From Vibrio fortis (GTDB lineage Bacteria > Pseudomonadota > Gammaproteobacteria > Enterobacterales > Vibrionaceae): a stretch of DNA of 64,000 nucleotides. Positions within the stretch are counted from its first letter, which is position 1. Every line of letters starts with the position of its first letter. Location of the stretch: contig NZ_AP025487.1 in the NCBI RefSeq assembly GCF_024347475.1, positions 806,001 through 870,000 of the forward strand, in the 5' to 3' direction. Made by a program: the position numbers and the translations under genes. Positions 38,708-48,108 of this stretch are shown in pieces. The notes under the pieces are model-generated. The model searched no databases. It saw only the letters and a list, made by a program, of their open reading frames with translations, and was not told where the DNA came from.

Positions 38708-38745
38708 TAAAAAAGGGTCAGTAACTTAGTTACTGACCCTTTTTA
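38708..38745. terminator. Bidirectional terminator between gltX and the ape operon
   Basis: AAAAAGGGTCAGTAACT and TTACTGACCCTTTTT form a stem of about 14 bp with A/T runs at both ends, serving convergent gltX and apeR. Confidence 0.9.
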
Positions 38746-38765
38746 TTTGTTCGTATTTTTATCGT

Positions 38766-39989
38766 CTAGATTTTCTTAAAGATGATAGAGGTGTTAATGC
38801 CGCCAAAAGCAAAGTTGTTACTCATTAGGTAGTTAACGTTCAGTTCGCGGCCTTGGCCTGTGATGTAGTCAAGCTTACCGCACTGCTCATCAACATTTTC
38901 AAGGTTTAGGGTGGGGCTAAACCAACCGCTATGCATCATCTCAAGGCTGAGCCAAGCTTCAATCGCACCACATGCGCCTAGAGTATGACCAAAGTAACTC
39001 TTCAATGAACTGATTGGTACTTCACCAAAGATGTTTGCTGTCGCGTTGCTCTCGGCAATATCGCCTTTTTCGGTTGCGGTTCCGTGTGCTGAGACATAAC
39101 CAATTTTGTCTGCAGCAAGGTCCGCATCTTTGAGGGCTTTTTCCATACAGATTTGCATGGTTTCCATTTGAGGCTGGGTCACATGGGCGGCATCGCAATT
39201 GCTCGCAAAACCGATGATTTCCGCGTAGATTTTAGCGCCACGTGCTACCGCATGCTCGTACTCTTCAAGGATCAGAGTACCTGCACCTTCACCAATCACA
39301 AGGCCATCGCGCTCACTGTCGTATGGGCTTGGTGATTTCTTTGGTGTGTCGTTTTTCAAACTGGTTGCAAAAAGGGTATCGAACACCGCTGATTCTGTTG
39401 GGCAAAGTTCTTCACCACCACCGGCAACCATTACTGTTTGGTAGCCGTGTTTGATCGCTTCATAAGCGTAACCGATAGCTTGGCTTCCTGATGTGCACGC
39501 ACTGCTGGTGGGAATAACGCGACCGCGAAGGCCAAAGAACAGACCTACATTGACCGCGGCTGTGTGCGGCATCATTTGAACGTAAGTGGTTGCCGTAATC
39601 GCGCGCGTTGATTTCTCATTCAGCATCACGCCAAAGGCACCAACCGCATCAGTACTGCCGGTTGAAGAGCCATAAGCGATGCCGGTTTCACCGTTGGTTA
39701 ATACGTCATGGCCAATTAAGCCAGCTTGCTCCAATGCATTTTCGGTCGCAACCGTTGCTAGACGCGAGACACGTCCCATACCACGTACTTGCTTGCGTTT
39801 GTAGTGCTTTGGCAGTTGGAAGTCGTCGATAGGCGCGGCAAGTTTGGTGTTGAGGCCGTCATACTGCTCAAAGCTTGGCATGTACTGAGTGGCGTTTTCG
39901 CACGCCTTTAACTTAGGTTCAATCTCTTGCCAGTTGTTGCCAAAAGCGGTTACACCTGACATCCCCGTTACTACTACACGGCGGGTCAT
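38766..39989 (-). CDS. apeR: Aryl polyene beta-ketoacyl-ACP synthase ApeR
   Basis: A 407-residue FabF-like ketosynthase with the full triad: Cys165 (TSSACTSGSQ), His302 (SAHGTATEKGD) and His335 (YFGHTLGACGA), plus Lys330. In studied aryl polyene systems ApeR is a homodimeric ketosynthase acting with the ApeO-ApeC pair on the growing polyene. It is the last gene of the operon, and its ATG overlaps the apeQ stop by four bases. The symbol follows the apeA-R naming, assigned from gene order. Confidence 0.88.
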   Translation of the reverse strand: MTRRVVVTGMSGVTAFGNNWQEIEPKLKACENATQYMPSFEQYDGLNTKLAAPIDDFQLPKHYKRKQVRGMGRVSRLATVATENALEQAGLIGHDVLTNGETGIAYGSSTGSTDAVGAFGVMLNEKSTRAITATTYVQMMPHTAAVNVGLFFGLRGRVIPTSSACTSGSQAIGYAYEAIKHGYQTVMVAGGGEELCPTESAVFDTLFATSLKNDTPKKSPSPYDSERDGLVIGEGAGTLILEEYEHAVARGAKIYAEIIGFASNCDAAHVTQPQMETMQICMEKALKDADLAADKIGYVSAHGTATEKGDIAESNATANIFGEVPISSLKSYFGHTLGACGAIEAWLSLEMMHSGWFSPTLNLENVDEQCGKLDYITGQGRELNVNYLMSNNFAFGGINTSIIFKKI

Positions 39990-40711
39990 ACTAAACCTCC
40001 ATTTACTGAGATCACTTGGCGAGTAACGTAGCCTGCAATATCAGACATTAGGTAGCTCACTAAACCCGCGACTTCTTCCGGTTCGCCCATTCGGCGCAAT
40101 GGAACTTGTGGTAGCGCATGCTCTTTTACATGCTCGTCAACCATGCCTGTGTCAATTAAGCCTGGAGCCACACAGTTTACGGTGATTTTGCGTTTAGCGA
40201 GTTCTAGAGCAAGTGACTTGGTCGCGCCAATCACACCGGCTTTCGCTGCTGCGTAGTTAGTTTGACCGCGGTTACCCATGATGCCAGAGACTGAAGCCAG
40301 AGTAACAATACGACCGCCTTTGCGCTTTTGAACCATGGGCATCACACAAGGGTGGAGTACATTATAGAAGCTATCAAGGTTGGTATGGATCACGCCATCC
40401 CACTCTTCTTCCGTCATGGCAGGGAAAGCTGTATCGCGAGTAATTCCAGCATTGTTTACCACGCCATAGTAAGCGCCGTGTTCTGCAATATCAGCTTCAA
40501 GTGTTTCTCGACACTGTTCACGGTTACTGATATCAAATTGGGTCAAACGGCCTGAGCCTCCCTCTGATTCAATCTGCTCTAGCGTCTCTTGAGCGCCTTG
40601 CTTGTCACCCATGTAGTGAACAGCAATGTGGAAGCCATCTTTGGCAAGTTGAATAGCAATGGCCTTACCAATACCTTTGCTGGCACCGGTGACTAATACT
40701 TGGCGAGTCAT
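39986..40711 (-). CDS. apeQ: Aryl polyene beta-ketoacyl-ACP reductase ApeQ
   Basis: A 241-residue FabG-type short-chain dehydrogenase: TGASKGIG (residues 8-15) binds NADPH, NNAG is at 86-89, and the catalytic set is Ser140, Tyr153 and Lys157 (YAAAK). It reduces the beta-keto group during each polyene extension. It overlaps both apeP and apeR by four bases, so the three are translationally coupled. Confidence 0.88.
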   Translation of the reverse strand: MTRQVLVTGASKGIGKAIAIQLAKDGFHIAVHYMGDKQGAQETLEQIESEGGSGRLTQFDISNREQCRETLEADIAEHGAYYGVVNNAGITRDTAFPAMTEEEWDGVIHTNLDSFYNVLHPCVMPMVQKRKGGRIVTLASVSGIMGNRGQTNYAAAKAGVIGATKSLALELAKRKITVNCVAPGLIDTGMVDEHVKEHALPQVPLRRMGEPEEVAGLVSYLMSDIAGYVTRQVISVNGGLV

Positions 40712-41172
40712 GACTGGCTCCTCGTTTTCATTTCTTGTAATTTTTGTTCGGTTGGCACGTAGACATTAAGTTGGCATTGAGCGACCAACTCTCCTTGGTA
40801 CTCCACTTTTGCTGTGAACACCGCCATACCGCTATCTTCCATCAGTTGTTCTGCATAGATATTTAAGGTTTGCCCCTTAGTAAAATGGTCGCAAAGCGAT
40901 TTGTATCGACGCGAACCTAAAAGAAAACCGATGGGAGGTTGTTCGCCCTGATTCAATGCGTGGTATCCAGACCATGCGGCGACAGACTGCGCCATGAACT
41001 CAATGCCTACATACGCGGGCATGGTTTGAGATTCTGAATTGTAGAATAGATGATGTTCACCAATATCCACCTGACAATGGATAGCTTGTTCTTCAATCGT
41101 GATCGCTCTATCGATAAGAATCATAGGATCGTCGTGGGGAAGAAGTTGGTCTACCGAGGGAATATTAGTCAT
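40708..41172 (-). CDS. apeP: Aryl polyene 3-hydroxyacyl-ACP dehydratase ApeP
   Basis: A 154-residue hot-dog protein that starts like FabZ (QLLPHDDPMILIDRAI) and has the conserved MPAYVGIEFMAQSVAAW with the likely catalytic Glu58; the partner His is in GEHHLFY (40/41). It dehydrates 3-hydroxyacyl-ACP to build conjugated double bases of the polyene. In characterised clusters ApeP works together with ApeI. It overlaps apeO by eight bases and apeQ by four. Confidence 0.85.
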   Translation of the reverse strand: MTNIPSVDQLLPHDDPMILIDRAITIEEQAIHCQVDIGEHHLFYNSESQTMPAYVGIEFMAQSVAAWSGYHALNQGEQPPIGFLLGSRRYKSLCDHFTKGQTLNIYAEQLMEDSGMAVFTAKVEYQGELVAQCQLNVYVPTEQKLQEMKTRSQS

Positions 41173-42343
41173 TTACTACACCAAAAATCAGGCTAATGTT
41201 GTTCCCACCAAAAGCAAACGAGTTGCTTAAGATGTTTTTTGATTTGAGCTTTTGGCAACAGTCTACCAAATCAATATCGATATCTTCAGCTTTATCCTGA
41301 CATTTTTGTAAGGGAAGCGATAAATCGAAATTAAGGATATGCCATGCGATGGCTGCCTCTACCGCACTAGCTGCCCCGAGGGTATGACCCGTAAGCGGTT
41401 TGGTAGAACTCACTGGCACCTTGTTTGGAAAGACGCGAGAGATAGCTTTGCTTTCCATTGAATCATTGAGTGGCGTGGCTGTTCCATGCGCATTCACATA
41501 GCCAATTTGTTCTGGCTTTAGGTCGGCATTTGACAGCGCCTTCTGCATTGCTTGCTCTGCACCATTACCTTCTGGGTGCGGAGCTGAAATGTGGTGCGCG
41601 TCTGAGCTATCACCACAGCCTAGCAGTGCGACAGATGACCGCTTAGTTTTCTCTTTGCTCAGTAACATGAAGGCGGCGGCTTCACCAATATTAATGCCTT
41701 TACGTTGAGCGCTGAATGGTTGGCAATGCTCGGTAGATAGTGCTTCTAGGCCATGAAATCCGTTCAGAGTGAGTTTACATAGGGTATCGACACCACCAAC
41801 AATCACTGCATCAACCATTCCTGAGTTAAGAAGGCGTTGAGCACTTAAGAATACACGGCCACTTGATGAGCAAGCGGTAGAAATTGCGTAGTTTGGGCCT
41901 TGCAGATCGTAATAGTGACTCACAAACTCACTGATGTTGCCGAGCTCTTGTTTGGAGTAGTGGAATGATGGTGGAAACTGTCCACTTTCAAGCTTTTCAG
42001 TAAAAGCGACTTCGCCATCTGAAATACCGGATGTACTCGTACCTATTACGACGGCAATACGTTCTTTGCCATATTTCGTTTTAGCTTGTTCGATCTCAAA
42101 CTCGATTTGCGACAACGCAGACAAGGCAAGACGATTATTACGCGAGTTGTAAGCTTCAAAAGGTGCACGAATGCATGGTAACTCACCTTCAACTCGTCCC
42201 ACGATCGTTGGCTGCCCATCATTTAATACATCGAGCGCTTCAACCATGTTTGAGCCGACACCGCTTTGTAGGCGTTCATGAATCTCACTGTGTTGTGATC
42301 CCAGAGCGGAATGAAAACCACAGGCATGAATGTAAATCGTCAT
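41165..42343 (-). CDS. apeO: Aryl polyene beta-ketoacyl-ACP synthase ApeO
   Basis: A 392-residue ketosynthase with Cys158 (ISTACSSSGRVF), His286 (NAHGTATPLND), Lys315 and His320 (LTGHTLGAASA). In characterised aryl polyene systems ApeO pairs with the chain-length-factor-like ApeC to carry out elongation, a type II PKS arrangement. It lies 5 bp after apeN and overlaps apeP. Confidence 0.86.
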   Translation of the reverse strand: MTIYIHACGFHSALGSQHSEIHERLQSGVGSNMVEALDVLNDGQPTIVGRVEGELPCIRAPFEAYNSRNNRLALSALSQIEFEIEQAKTKYGKERIAVVIGTSTSGISDGEVAFTEKLESGQFPPSFHYSKQELGNISEFVSHYYDLQGPNYAISTACSSSGRVFLSAQRLLNSGMVDAVIVGGVDTLCKLTLNGFHGLEALSTEHCQPFSAQRKGINIGEAAAFMLLSKEKTKRSSVALLGCGDSSDAHHISAPHPEGNGAEQAMQKALSNADLKPEQIGYVNAHGTATPLNDSMESKAISRVFPNKVPVSSTKPLTGHTLGAASAVEAAIAWHILNFDLSLPLQKCQDKAEDIDIDLVDCCQKLKSKNILSNSFAFGGNNISLIFGVVND

Positions 42344-42348
42344 AGTGT

Positions 42349-42996
42349 TTAGTTCTTCGTTTCTGGAGTAGTTAGGTTTGAGCTCAGGGTTTGGATATTG
42401 ATTCGATAATCCTGAGTGAGGTGTTCGAACACAATATCTCCTTCTACTTTCTGTTGATTGTCCGCCGATGAATAGTGTATTTCAATGATTGGTGTATTGC
42501 TCTCATCATAGACGACACGTTGATTGTCGGTTTCAACAATGTACCAATCTATATCACTCATCGAGCGTTGCCATGCTTCAATCGGCCACAGAGTGAGCAT
42601 GAGATTGAACAGCACTTGTTCTGGCGCTGGCAGGGCATTATCCAGCCCAGTTAAGACCTGAGTCTCGATTGTATCATCTTGATACTGAAGAGATAAAATT
42701 CGGGTGCCCCACGAGGAAAACCCTGCGAGCACCACCTTGTTTTCATTCACTTGAAGTTGAACAGGAAGCTGTTGTTGTGTATCACTCCAACTCGCTGTAA
42801 TGAGCTGGCTAGCGGTTAAGCTGTAGCCTAATGTCTCAGGGCTTGGAAGCGCGACTTGTGTTGTCTCGTCAATGGTAACCATAGCTTGACGTGTGTTCTG
42901 CGGGCCAAGAGAGCACGCACTCAAGGTAGCGACAAGTATCAAGGCTGCCCCGAGTTTCATCGAATATCGCCATGTTTTCAGATGGGGTAGAATCAT
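42349..42996 (-). CDS. apeN: DUF3261 lipoprotein ApeN
   Basis: A 215-residue precursor with a lipoprotein signal (LILVATLSAC, lipid Cys about residue 28). Two starts are possible: 42996, preceded by a strong AAGGA and overlapping the apeM stop (TAATG), or an internal ATG at 42958-42960 that gives a more standard signal peptide. The ribosome-binding site favours 42996. DUF3261 proteins are regular members of aryl polyene clusters and, with the LolA-like ApeL and the MMPL protein ApeM, are inferred to move the lipid-linked pigment to the outer membrane. Confidence 0.82.
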   Translation of the reverse strand: MILPHLKTWRYSMKLGAALILVATLSACSLGPQNTRQAMVTIDETTQVALPSPETLGYSLTASQLITASWSDTQQQLPVQLQVNENKVVLAGFSSWGTRILSLQYQDDTIETQVLTGLDNALPAPEQVLFNLMLTLWPIEAWQRSMSDIDWYIVETDNQRVVYDESNTPIIEIHYSSADNQQKVEGDIVFEHLTQDYRINIQTLSSNLTTPETKN

Positions 42997-45356
42997 TATT
43001 GTTTCCTTCTTTTCGCGAGATTACCTTCAGTCCCTATCGCCATCGGGGAAAGTAACCACGCCACAAAGATACCCGTGAGCACAGTGACACCAAAGCTATG
43101 AATAGCGTGAGTCTGGCTAAGCGATAACAATCCAAAAGAGAGCAGGGTTGTGATGCCAGAAAGAGATATCGCGAGCAGGGTGCCGAGCGATTTTTTCTGT
43201 TCTGCAAAGAATAGGGTGTAATCGATACCGATGCCTAAGATTAGAATTAGACCCAGTAGATTGAAAAGATTAATACTTGAGCCAACTATGGCAGTGATGC
43301 CAAGTCCTGCGGCACCTGCAATGATGGATGGCAGCAGCATGATGATGGCTCTCTTCGGGCCGTAGCGCCAGCCTAAAACTAATCCAATACCGGCAAGTGC
43401 TACCAAAAGTAGCTCCAGAACTTTGACTCGATACTCTGAAAACAGTGAAGAGATCTCATCCGCTTTATTCAGATATTTGGTGCCTAGAAGTTGAGTCTCT
43501 TTACTGTTTAACCACGCATCAAATCGTGCAGGGTCATGAATATCTTGAAGCAGTACAATCGCGGCTTGTTGACCGTTGATTGGCTCAAGCCACAGCGCGC
43601 GCATCGGTTCTGAAACCGGTGAGCGTAAGAAGTCAGTTACAGAGATCTCACGATAGTCTGGGAGCTCTGGAAAGCTTGCCCAGCCTAATCCGTTTTGTAG
43701 GGATTGACTCTGGTTTCGGTATAGCTCGCTGACCAATTGATAATTGAGTTTCTGTTCGTTGGTTGTCGGTAGCAACTGATGGATGCTTCTATAGCCTGAA
43801 AGGGTGCCATTGTTGACCAGCAAATCTAGCTGATCGCCGACGCGTTGCAGAGATTTAAGCAGTGCTTGATTGTTACCAGCAGTCACTAACAGCATAGATT
43901 GGCTGCTGCCGATCCCTGATACAGAAGTGATGAGGTGTTCTTGCGCCTTTAAAGTGTCTGGCATCGCTTGCAGCTGACGAATGTCATCATCGTATTGAAT
44001 CTGGGTTAACGCGATGATGCTGAATACGGAAATGAATATCGGCAAGGCGTAACGCAAGGTAGGTTTGTTCCAAAGCTGGAGCCATGCGTTCAATAGCGAG
44101 GCGAGCGGTAGCGGTCGGTCTTTACTTGGTCGTTTGGCGAGCAGCGGGTACCAGCAAACCACGGTTGCGTAAGCGGCAAATAGGCCAATAGACGAAAACA
44201 TTGCTAATTGTTGTAGGCCAGGAAAGGGAGCGATGAGCAGCCCCAAGTAGCCGATTAAACTGGTGACTAAACCGAGGCTTATCGCCATTAAAATATGCTT
44301 GAGGCCCTTTACACTTTGCCAGCGAGAACCTGCAACCAGTCGATCTGTGAGGTAGTGGAAAGAGTAATCAATCGAGACACCAATTAAGCTGGCACCAAAC
44401 ACCAAACTGAATAGATGCACTTGGCCAAAAATCGCAACTGTGCTCGCCAGCGCAACCAATAGACCCGTACCAATAGAGATTAGCGATAGAGCGAGGGGAA
44501 GGGCACTGCGAAATGTCACCCAGATTAGAACAACGATTCCAGCTAAGGAGCCAAGACCAATAGTATTGATTTCAGATTTGGCACTTTTGGTTCCATAGTC
44601 GGCATAAAACACCACGCCCGTGTGTGCAATTTCGACATCGAATTCTTCTTTAATATCGCTCTCTATCGCTTCAACCTGAGGAAGCTTCTCTTGGGTTTTC
44701 AGGCTGTAAGGAGACCCGGCAAGAGTAGCGGTGATCAACACATGAGTTTTACCTGCAGACTGCGTTGTTAGGTAGTGCTCTTGAAGGGTGAAGTTACTGC
44801 TAGTCTTGCCGACTTCACTAATGTAATCGCGAAACAGTAAAAACGGATCGAGTGATAGCTCTGTTGCGGTTACGCCAGAGAAAGGGTTGTACAGCGATTG
44901 AATGACATATTGAACTTGGTTCTCTGGAGTATGTTCCAAGGTTTGTTTTTGCTGTTCAGTAAGGAGTTGAGCCCGATGTTGAAAGTAGAAATCACTCCAC
45001 TGGCTTTGCATGTTGGCGCTAACTTTTCCCTGAACTTTGGAGAACAACGGAGAATCACTGGCAAACATTTCATGGTTTAGTTTGTTTTCAAAGCTTGTGG
45101 CAGCCGCAATAGCTTGCTTTGTCGATTCCGATGAAACGAGGAACAGTACCTGTTCGCTCATTGAATTGGAAAGTTGCTGGAATGCTTGCTCTGCCAACGG
45201 ATCCTGTTGGTTCTCGGGCAGCAACTTCAGAATGTTGGTTTCAATCGGTGCTGCAGACGAAAAAGCGAATTGTTTGATTAACAATCCGCTAAAAAAAGTG
45301 ACGAGGAGAAGCCAGGCTAGGGCAAATTTATAGTTGGAACTGCTGTGCTTCGTCAT
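42996..45356 (-). CDS. apeM: MMPL/RND-type exporter ApeM
   Basis: A 786-residue membrane protein with one N-terminal helix, a large periplasmic loop, about five clustered helices (around 255-400), a second loop and five more C-terminal helices (around 645-775). This is the duplicated RND/MMPL layout, with sterol-sensing-like segments such as LIGVSIDYSFHYLTDRL and ILGIGIDYTLFFAEQ. It is inferred to extract the aryl polyene lipid from the inner membrane and pass it to ApeL. It overlaps apeL by 29 bases and apeN by one. Confidence 0.86.
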   Translation of the reverse strand: MTKHSSSNYKFALAWLLLVTFFSGLLIKQFAFSSAAPIETNILKLLPENQQDPLAEQAFQQLSNSMSEQVLFLVSSESTKQAIAAATSFENKLNHEMFASDSPLFSKVQGKVSANMQSQWSDFYFQHRAQLLTEQQKQTLEHTPENQVQYVIQSLYNPFSGVTATELSLDPFLLFRDYISEVGKTSSNFTLQEHYLTTQSAGKTHVLITATLAGSPYSLKTQEKLPQVEAIESDIKEEFDVEIAHTGVVFYADYGTKSAKSEINTIGLGSLAGIVVLIWVTFRSALPLALSLISIGTGLLVALASTVAIFGQVHLFSLVFGASLIGVSIDYSFHYLTDRLVAGSRWQSVKGLKHILMAISLGLVTSLIGYLGLLIAPFPGLQQLAMFSSIGLFAAYATVVCWYPLLAKRPSKDRPLPLASLLNAWLQLWNKPTLRYALPIFISVFSIIALTQIQYDDDIRQLQAMPDTLKAQEHLITSVSGIGSSQSMLLVTAGNNQALLKSLQRVGDQLDLLVNNGTLSGYRSIHQLLPTTNEQKLNYQLVSELYRNQSQSLQNGLGWASFPELPDYREISVTDFLRSPVSEPMRALWLEPINGQQAAIVLLQDIHDPARFDAWLNSKETQLLGTKYLNKADEISSLFSEYRVKVLELLLVALAGIGLVLGWRYGPKRAIIMLLPSIIAGAAGLGITAIVGSSINLFNLLGLILILGIGIDYTLFFAEQKKSLGTLLAISLSGITTLLSFGLLSLSQTHAIHSFGVTVLTGIFVAWLLSPMAIGTEGNLAKRRKQ

Positions 45357-46050
45357 CCGTGAGTCTTTGTGGTTGGTGGTTGAAGTTGGAGAACTCGATC
45401 TGTGTACTATCGCCGCGGATCTCTTTGAGTTCTATTCGTTCAATATCGCGCTTTCCTTGCAATACAATGCGTTCAAAAACCGCATTCATTGGCGCGTGTT
45501 TAGGCGTTAGAGATAGAGTCCAATTTGCATCTATATCGCTTGGAGAGAAATCCAGCGAAAATTGCTCTGTCAGCTTCTGAGTATCTCCATGAAACACCGA
45601 AAGAAAAATATGGCTGAAGTAAAACGCCATTGGATTCTCTTTATCGGTGATCACTTGCGCAGGCTGCTCGCCAAAGCGTTGGCTCAATTTGTTATCAGTC
45701 AGAACTAGATTTACTGGGAATGGTGTGGTTTGGTTCCACAACAGGCCGTTTGCTTTATCAAGCAGAAAGGTTCCCTGCGACAATAGTGGCTGATCGAACA
45801 TCTCCATCGTACGCGTTTGAGTAAAGTCACCACGAATAATGGCTTGGTGACTTAGTGTTGTCTGTAGCTCAGCAAGTGTCTTTACTTCAGTAGCAGTAGC
45901 AGTAGCAGTAGCAGTAGCAGTAGCAGTAGCAGTAGCAGCTGAGTCAGCCCAAGCATTAGTCGTTGTGACTAATAGGCTCAAAAAACAGCACAACAACACT
46001 CTGCTGCGTGTCACTAAAGAGGCAAGCAAACGAAAGTTAAGTGGATTCAT
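45328..46050 (-). CDS. apeL: LolA-like carrier ApeL with Thr-Ala repeat
   Basis: The probable start is ATG 46048-46050 (MNPLNFRLLASLV); an alternative at 46092 would overlap apeK by 56 bases. The 240-residue product has a signal peptide (RVLLCCFLSLLVTTTNAWA), then a Thr-Ala dipeptide tract encoded by eight perfect hexanucleotides, then a LolA-like domain (GDFTQTRTMEMFDQPLLSQG, LLWNQTTPFPVNLVL). It is inferred to shuttle lipidated pigment across the periplasm. The repeat sits in the mature N-terminus, a likely flexible linker. Confidence 0.83.
   Translation of the reverse strand: MNPLNFRLLASLVTRSRVLLCCFLSLLVTTTNAWADSAATATATATATATATATEVKTLAELQTTLSHQAIIRGDFTQTRTMEMFDQPLLSQGTFLLDKANGLLWNQTTPFPVNLVLTDNKLSQRFGEQPAQVITDKENPMAFYFSHIFLSVFHGDTQKLTEQFSLDFSPSDIDANWTLSLTPKHAPMNAVFERIVLQGKRDIERIELKEIRGDSTQIEFSNFNHQPQRLTDDEAQQFQL
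45889..45936. repeat. In-frame hexanucleotide repeat (AGTAGC)x8 in apeL
   Basis: Eight perfect copies of AGTAGC on the plus strand (read GCTACT on the coding strand) encode alternating Ala-Thr just after the ApeL signal peptide. Copy-number change by slippage would lengthen or shorten the tract two residues at a time without a frameshift. Confidence 0.93.
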
Positions 46051-46531
46051 GGCAAGCTTTCTCATTGGGGGCGGTGAACGGTTGCTCTTCACTCAAGCAG
46101 CCATATTGATGCCAGTGCTCGACTTTGTCTGTGAATGCACTTGGCGATGCAAAACACATCTCTTCCGTCTCAATCGCAACAGCTACCTGCATTGTGTGGG
46201 CACGAGTCATTCTTTGACCAGTCTTTGCATCGTGGATTTCATAGTCGACACGCAGGCGGTTCTCCCACTCAGTGAGACGTGCCGTCACTTTGATCTCATG
46301 ATTAAATGGGATCGCTTTAACATACTTCACTCGAGTATCAATGATTGGCCACATGTAGCCTGAATCCTTCATCTCAATATAGTTGTACTTTAGCTTGTCC
46401 ATCATGACGCGTCTTGCTTCTTCAAAAAAGCGAAAGTAGTTGCCATGATAGATAACGCCCATTGGATCGGCGTCTTGAAATGAGGTCACAATGGTAACCT
46501 CAGCGGCAAGTGGATGAAGGATGTCAGACAT
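46037..46531 (-). CDS. apeK: Acyl-thioesterase ApeK (4HBT/YbgC type)
   Basis: A 164-residue hot-dog thioesterase with the family signature DADPMGVIYHGNYFRFFEEA; Asp22 is the expected catalytic residue and YHGNYF lines the active site. In aryl polyene clusters this gene is presumed to release or proof-read acyl chains. The last residues overlap the start of apeL. It lies 32 bp after the ammonia-lyase gene. Confidence 0.85.
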   Translation of the reverse strand: MSDILHPLAAEVTIVTSFQDADPMGVIYHGNYFRFFEEARRVMMDKLKYNYIEMKDSGYMWPIIDTRVKYVKAIPFNHEIKVTARLTEWENRLRVDYEIHDAKTGQRMTRAHTMQVAVAIETEEMCFASPSAFTDKVEHWHQYGCLSEEQPFTAPNEKACHEST

Positions 46532-46563
46532 AGTTGGCTCTTTCGTCGATACAATTAGGTGGC

Positions 46564-48108
46564 TTAGTACAGTGTCCAGTGCTGCTGTTGAATACGCTGA
46601 ATAAACAGACGCAGATCGCTTTCCAACGGTCGGTCTTCAACAACGAACTCAAATTCTTGCATCACTTGATCACGGATCTGTTTTAAGTTGTCACTCATGT
46701 GATGTTCGTCGAGTTCATTAGCGCGTTTACGCAGTTCTAGCGCTTGTGTCGCTGCCAGCAATGAAGCCGCAGCAACCTGCTCTGTTAGCTCTAGTACGCG
46801 CAGACAATCACGCGCAGCGATGGTGCCCATGCTGACTTTATCTTGGTTATGACACTCGGTTGAGCGTGAAAAAACGCTTGCTGGCATAGTGTGCTTGAGC
46901 GCTTCTGCTGTCCAAGCTGAGATTCCAATTTGTACTGCTTTAAAGCCGTGGTTGATTGGCTTACGCTCGCCTTGTGCGCCCGTCAGGTTAAATGGTAGGC
47001 CGTTGTTGAATTTATAGTCCATCAGCTGTGCCATTTGACGATCAAGCAGATCGGCAAGGTTTGCAATTGCAGTCTTCAATGTGTCCATAGCCATAGCGAT
47101 GTGACCACCGTAGAAGTGACCACCATGCAGTACACGTTCATTATCACCATCAATGATTGGATTGTCGTTCGCGCTGTTTAGCTCGTTTTCAATCATTTGA
47201 CGTAGCCACGGCAGTGAATCTTCAACCACACCAATTACGTGTGGTGCGCAGCGCAGTGAATAGCGATCTTGCAGACGGTCACTATTGCGTGGTGGACGAT
47301 CCGCTTGCAGGTCATCACGTAACCAAGCCGCAACCTGTTGTTGGCCTGGGTGAGGCTTCACAGCAAACAGTGCTTCGTCGAAGTGGAAGTCATTGCCGTG
47401 CATACCTACAGACACCATGGCGGTGATCTTGGTCGAAAGTTGAGACAGATATTCAGCACGTTTGTAAGCAATACAAGCCAGCGCTGTCATCACCGATGTC
47501 CCGTTCATCAGCGCCAAGCCTTCTTTTGGCTTCAATTTGATTGGTGTGATACCAAGCTCATTGTATACATCACTGGTTGGGCGCACTTCTCCCTTGTACA
47601 GCACATCACGTTCGCCAATTAATGCTGCTGCTAGGTAAGAGAGCGGTGTTAAATCACCACTTGCTCCGACAGAACCTTCTTGAGGTATACGTGGAGCAAT
47701 ATCGTGGTTAATCAGAGTAACGATTTGGTTGAGCAGGTCATGAGTTACGCCAGATACGCCCTGAGACAGTGAGCACAGGCGAGTCGCCAATACAGCACGC
47801 GCTTGATCATGAGTAAGGGTTTCACCAAGGCCACAGCCGTGAAAGCGCGTCAGATGCAGAGGTAGCTCATCGACTAAGTTTGGCGGGATAGCAACGGTAC
47901 ATGAGTCACCATAGCCAGTCGTCACGCCGTAAATCACCCCTTCCTCTTTTAGCAGGCGTTCAAGAAAAGCCACGCCTCGGTCAATCTTAGACGTGAACGC
48001 TGGGTCGGTGTTCATGCTTGCTGATGCACCTTGAGAGATCGCGACAACGTCTTCGATCGTTAGGCGTTCTGCACCAAATGTGATGCTATTTTGATTCTTT
48101 GTCGTCAT
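46564..48108 (-). CDS. Aromatic amino acid ammonia-lyase (HAL/TAL-type) of the ape cluster
   Basis: A 514-residue member of the histidine/phenylalanine/tyrosine ammonia-lyase family. The MIO cofactor triad Ala149-Ser150-Gly151 lies in GSVGASGDLTPLSYLAAA, the catalytic Tyr60 in YGVTTGYG, and the later NDNPIIDG and QDKVSMGTIAARD segments are conserved. It probably makes the aryl starter (4-coumarate from tyrosine). The substrate-selecting pair falls at Phe89-His90 (LTRFHGCGLG): in bacterial TAL this pair is His-Leu, in PAL Phe-Leu and in HAL Ser-His, so substrate choice is uncertain. Its start overlaps the upstream apeJ-like gene by 23 bases. Confidence 0.88.
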   Translation of the reverse strand: MTTKNQNSITFGAERLTIEDVVAISQGASASMNTDPAFTSKIDRGVAFLERLLKEEGVIYGVTTGYGDSCTVAIPPNLVDELPLHLTRFHGCGLGETLTHDQARAVLATRLCSLSQGVSGVTHDLLNQIVTLINHDIAPRIPQEGSVGASGDLTPLSYLAAALIGERDVLYKGEVRPTSDVYNELGITPIKLKPKEGLALMNGTSVMTALACIAYKRAEYLSQLSTKITAMVSVGMHGNDFHFDEALFAVKPHPGQQQVAAWLRDDLQADRPPRNSDRLQDRYSLRCAPHVIGVVEDSLPWLRQMIENELNSANDNPIIDGDNERVLHGGHFYGGHIAMAMDTLKTAIANLADLLDRQMAQLMDYKFNNGLPFNLTGAQGERKPINHGFKAVQIGISAWTAEALKHTMPASVFSRSTECHNQDKVSMGTIAARDCLRVLELTEQVAAASLLAATQALELRKRANELDEHHMSDNLKQIRDQVMQEFEFVVEDRPLESDLRLFIQRIQQQHWTLY

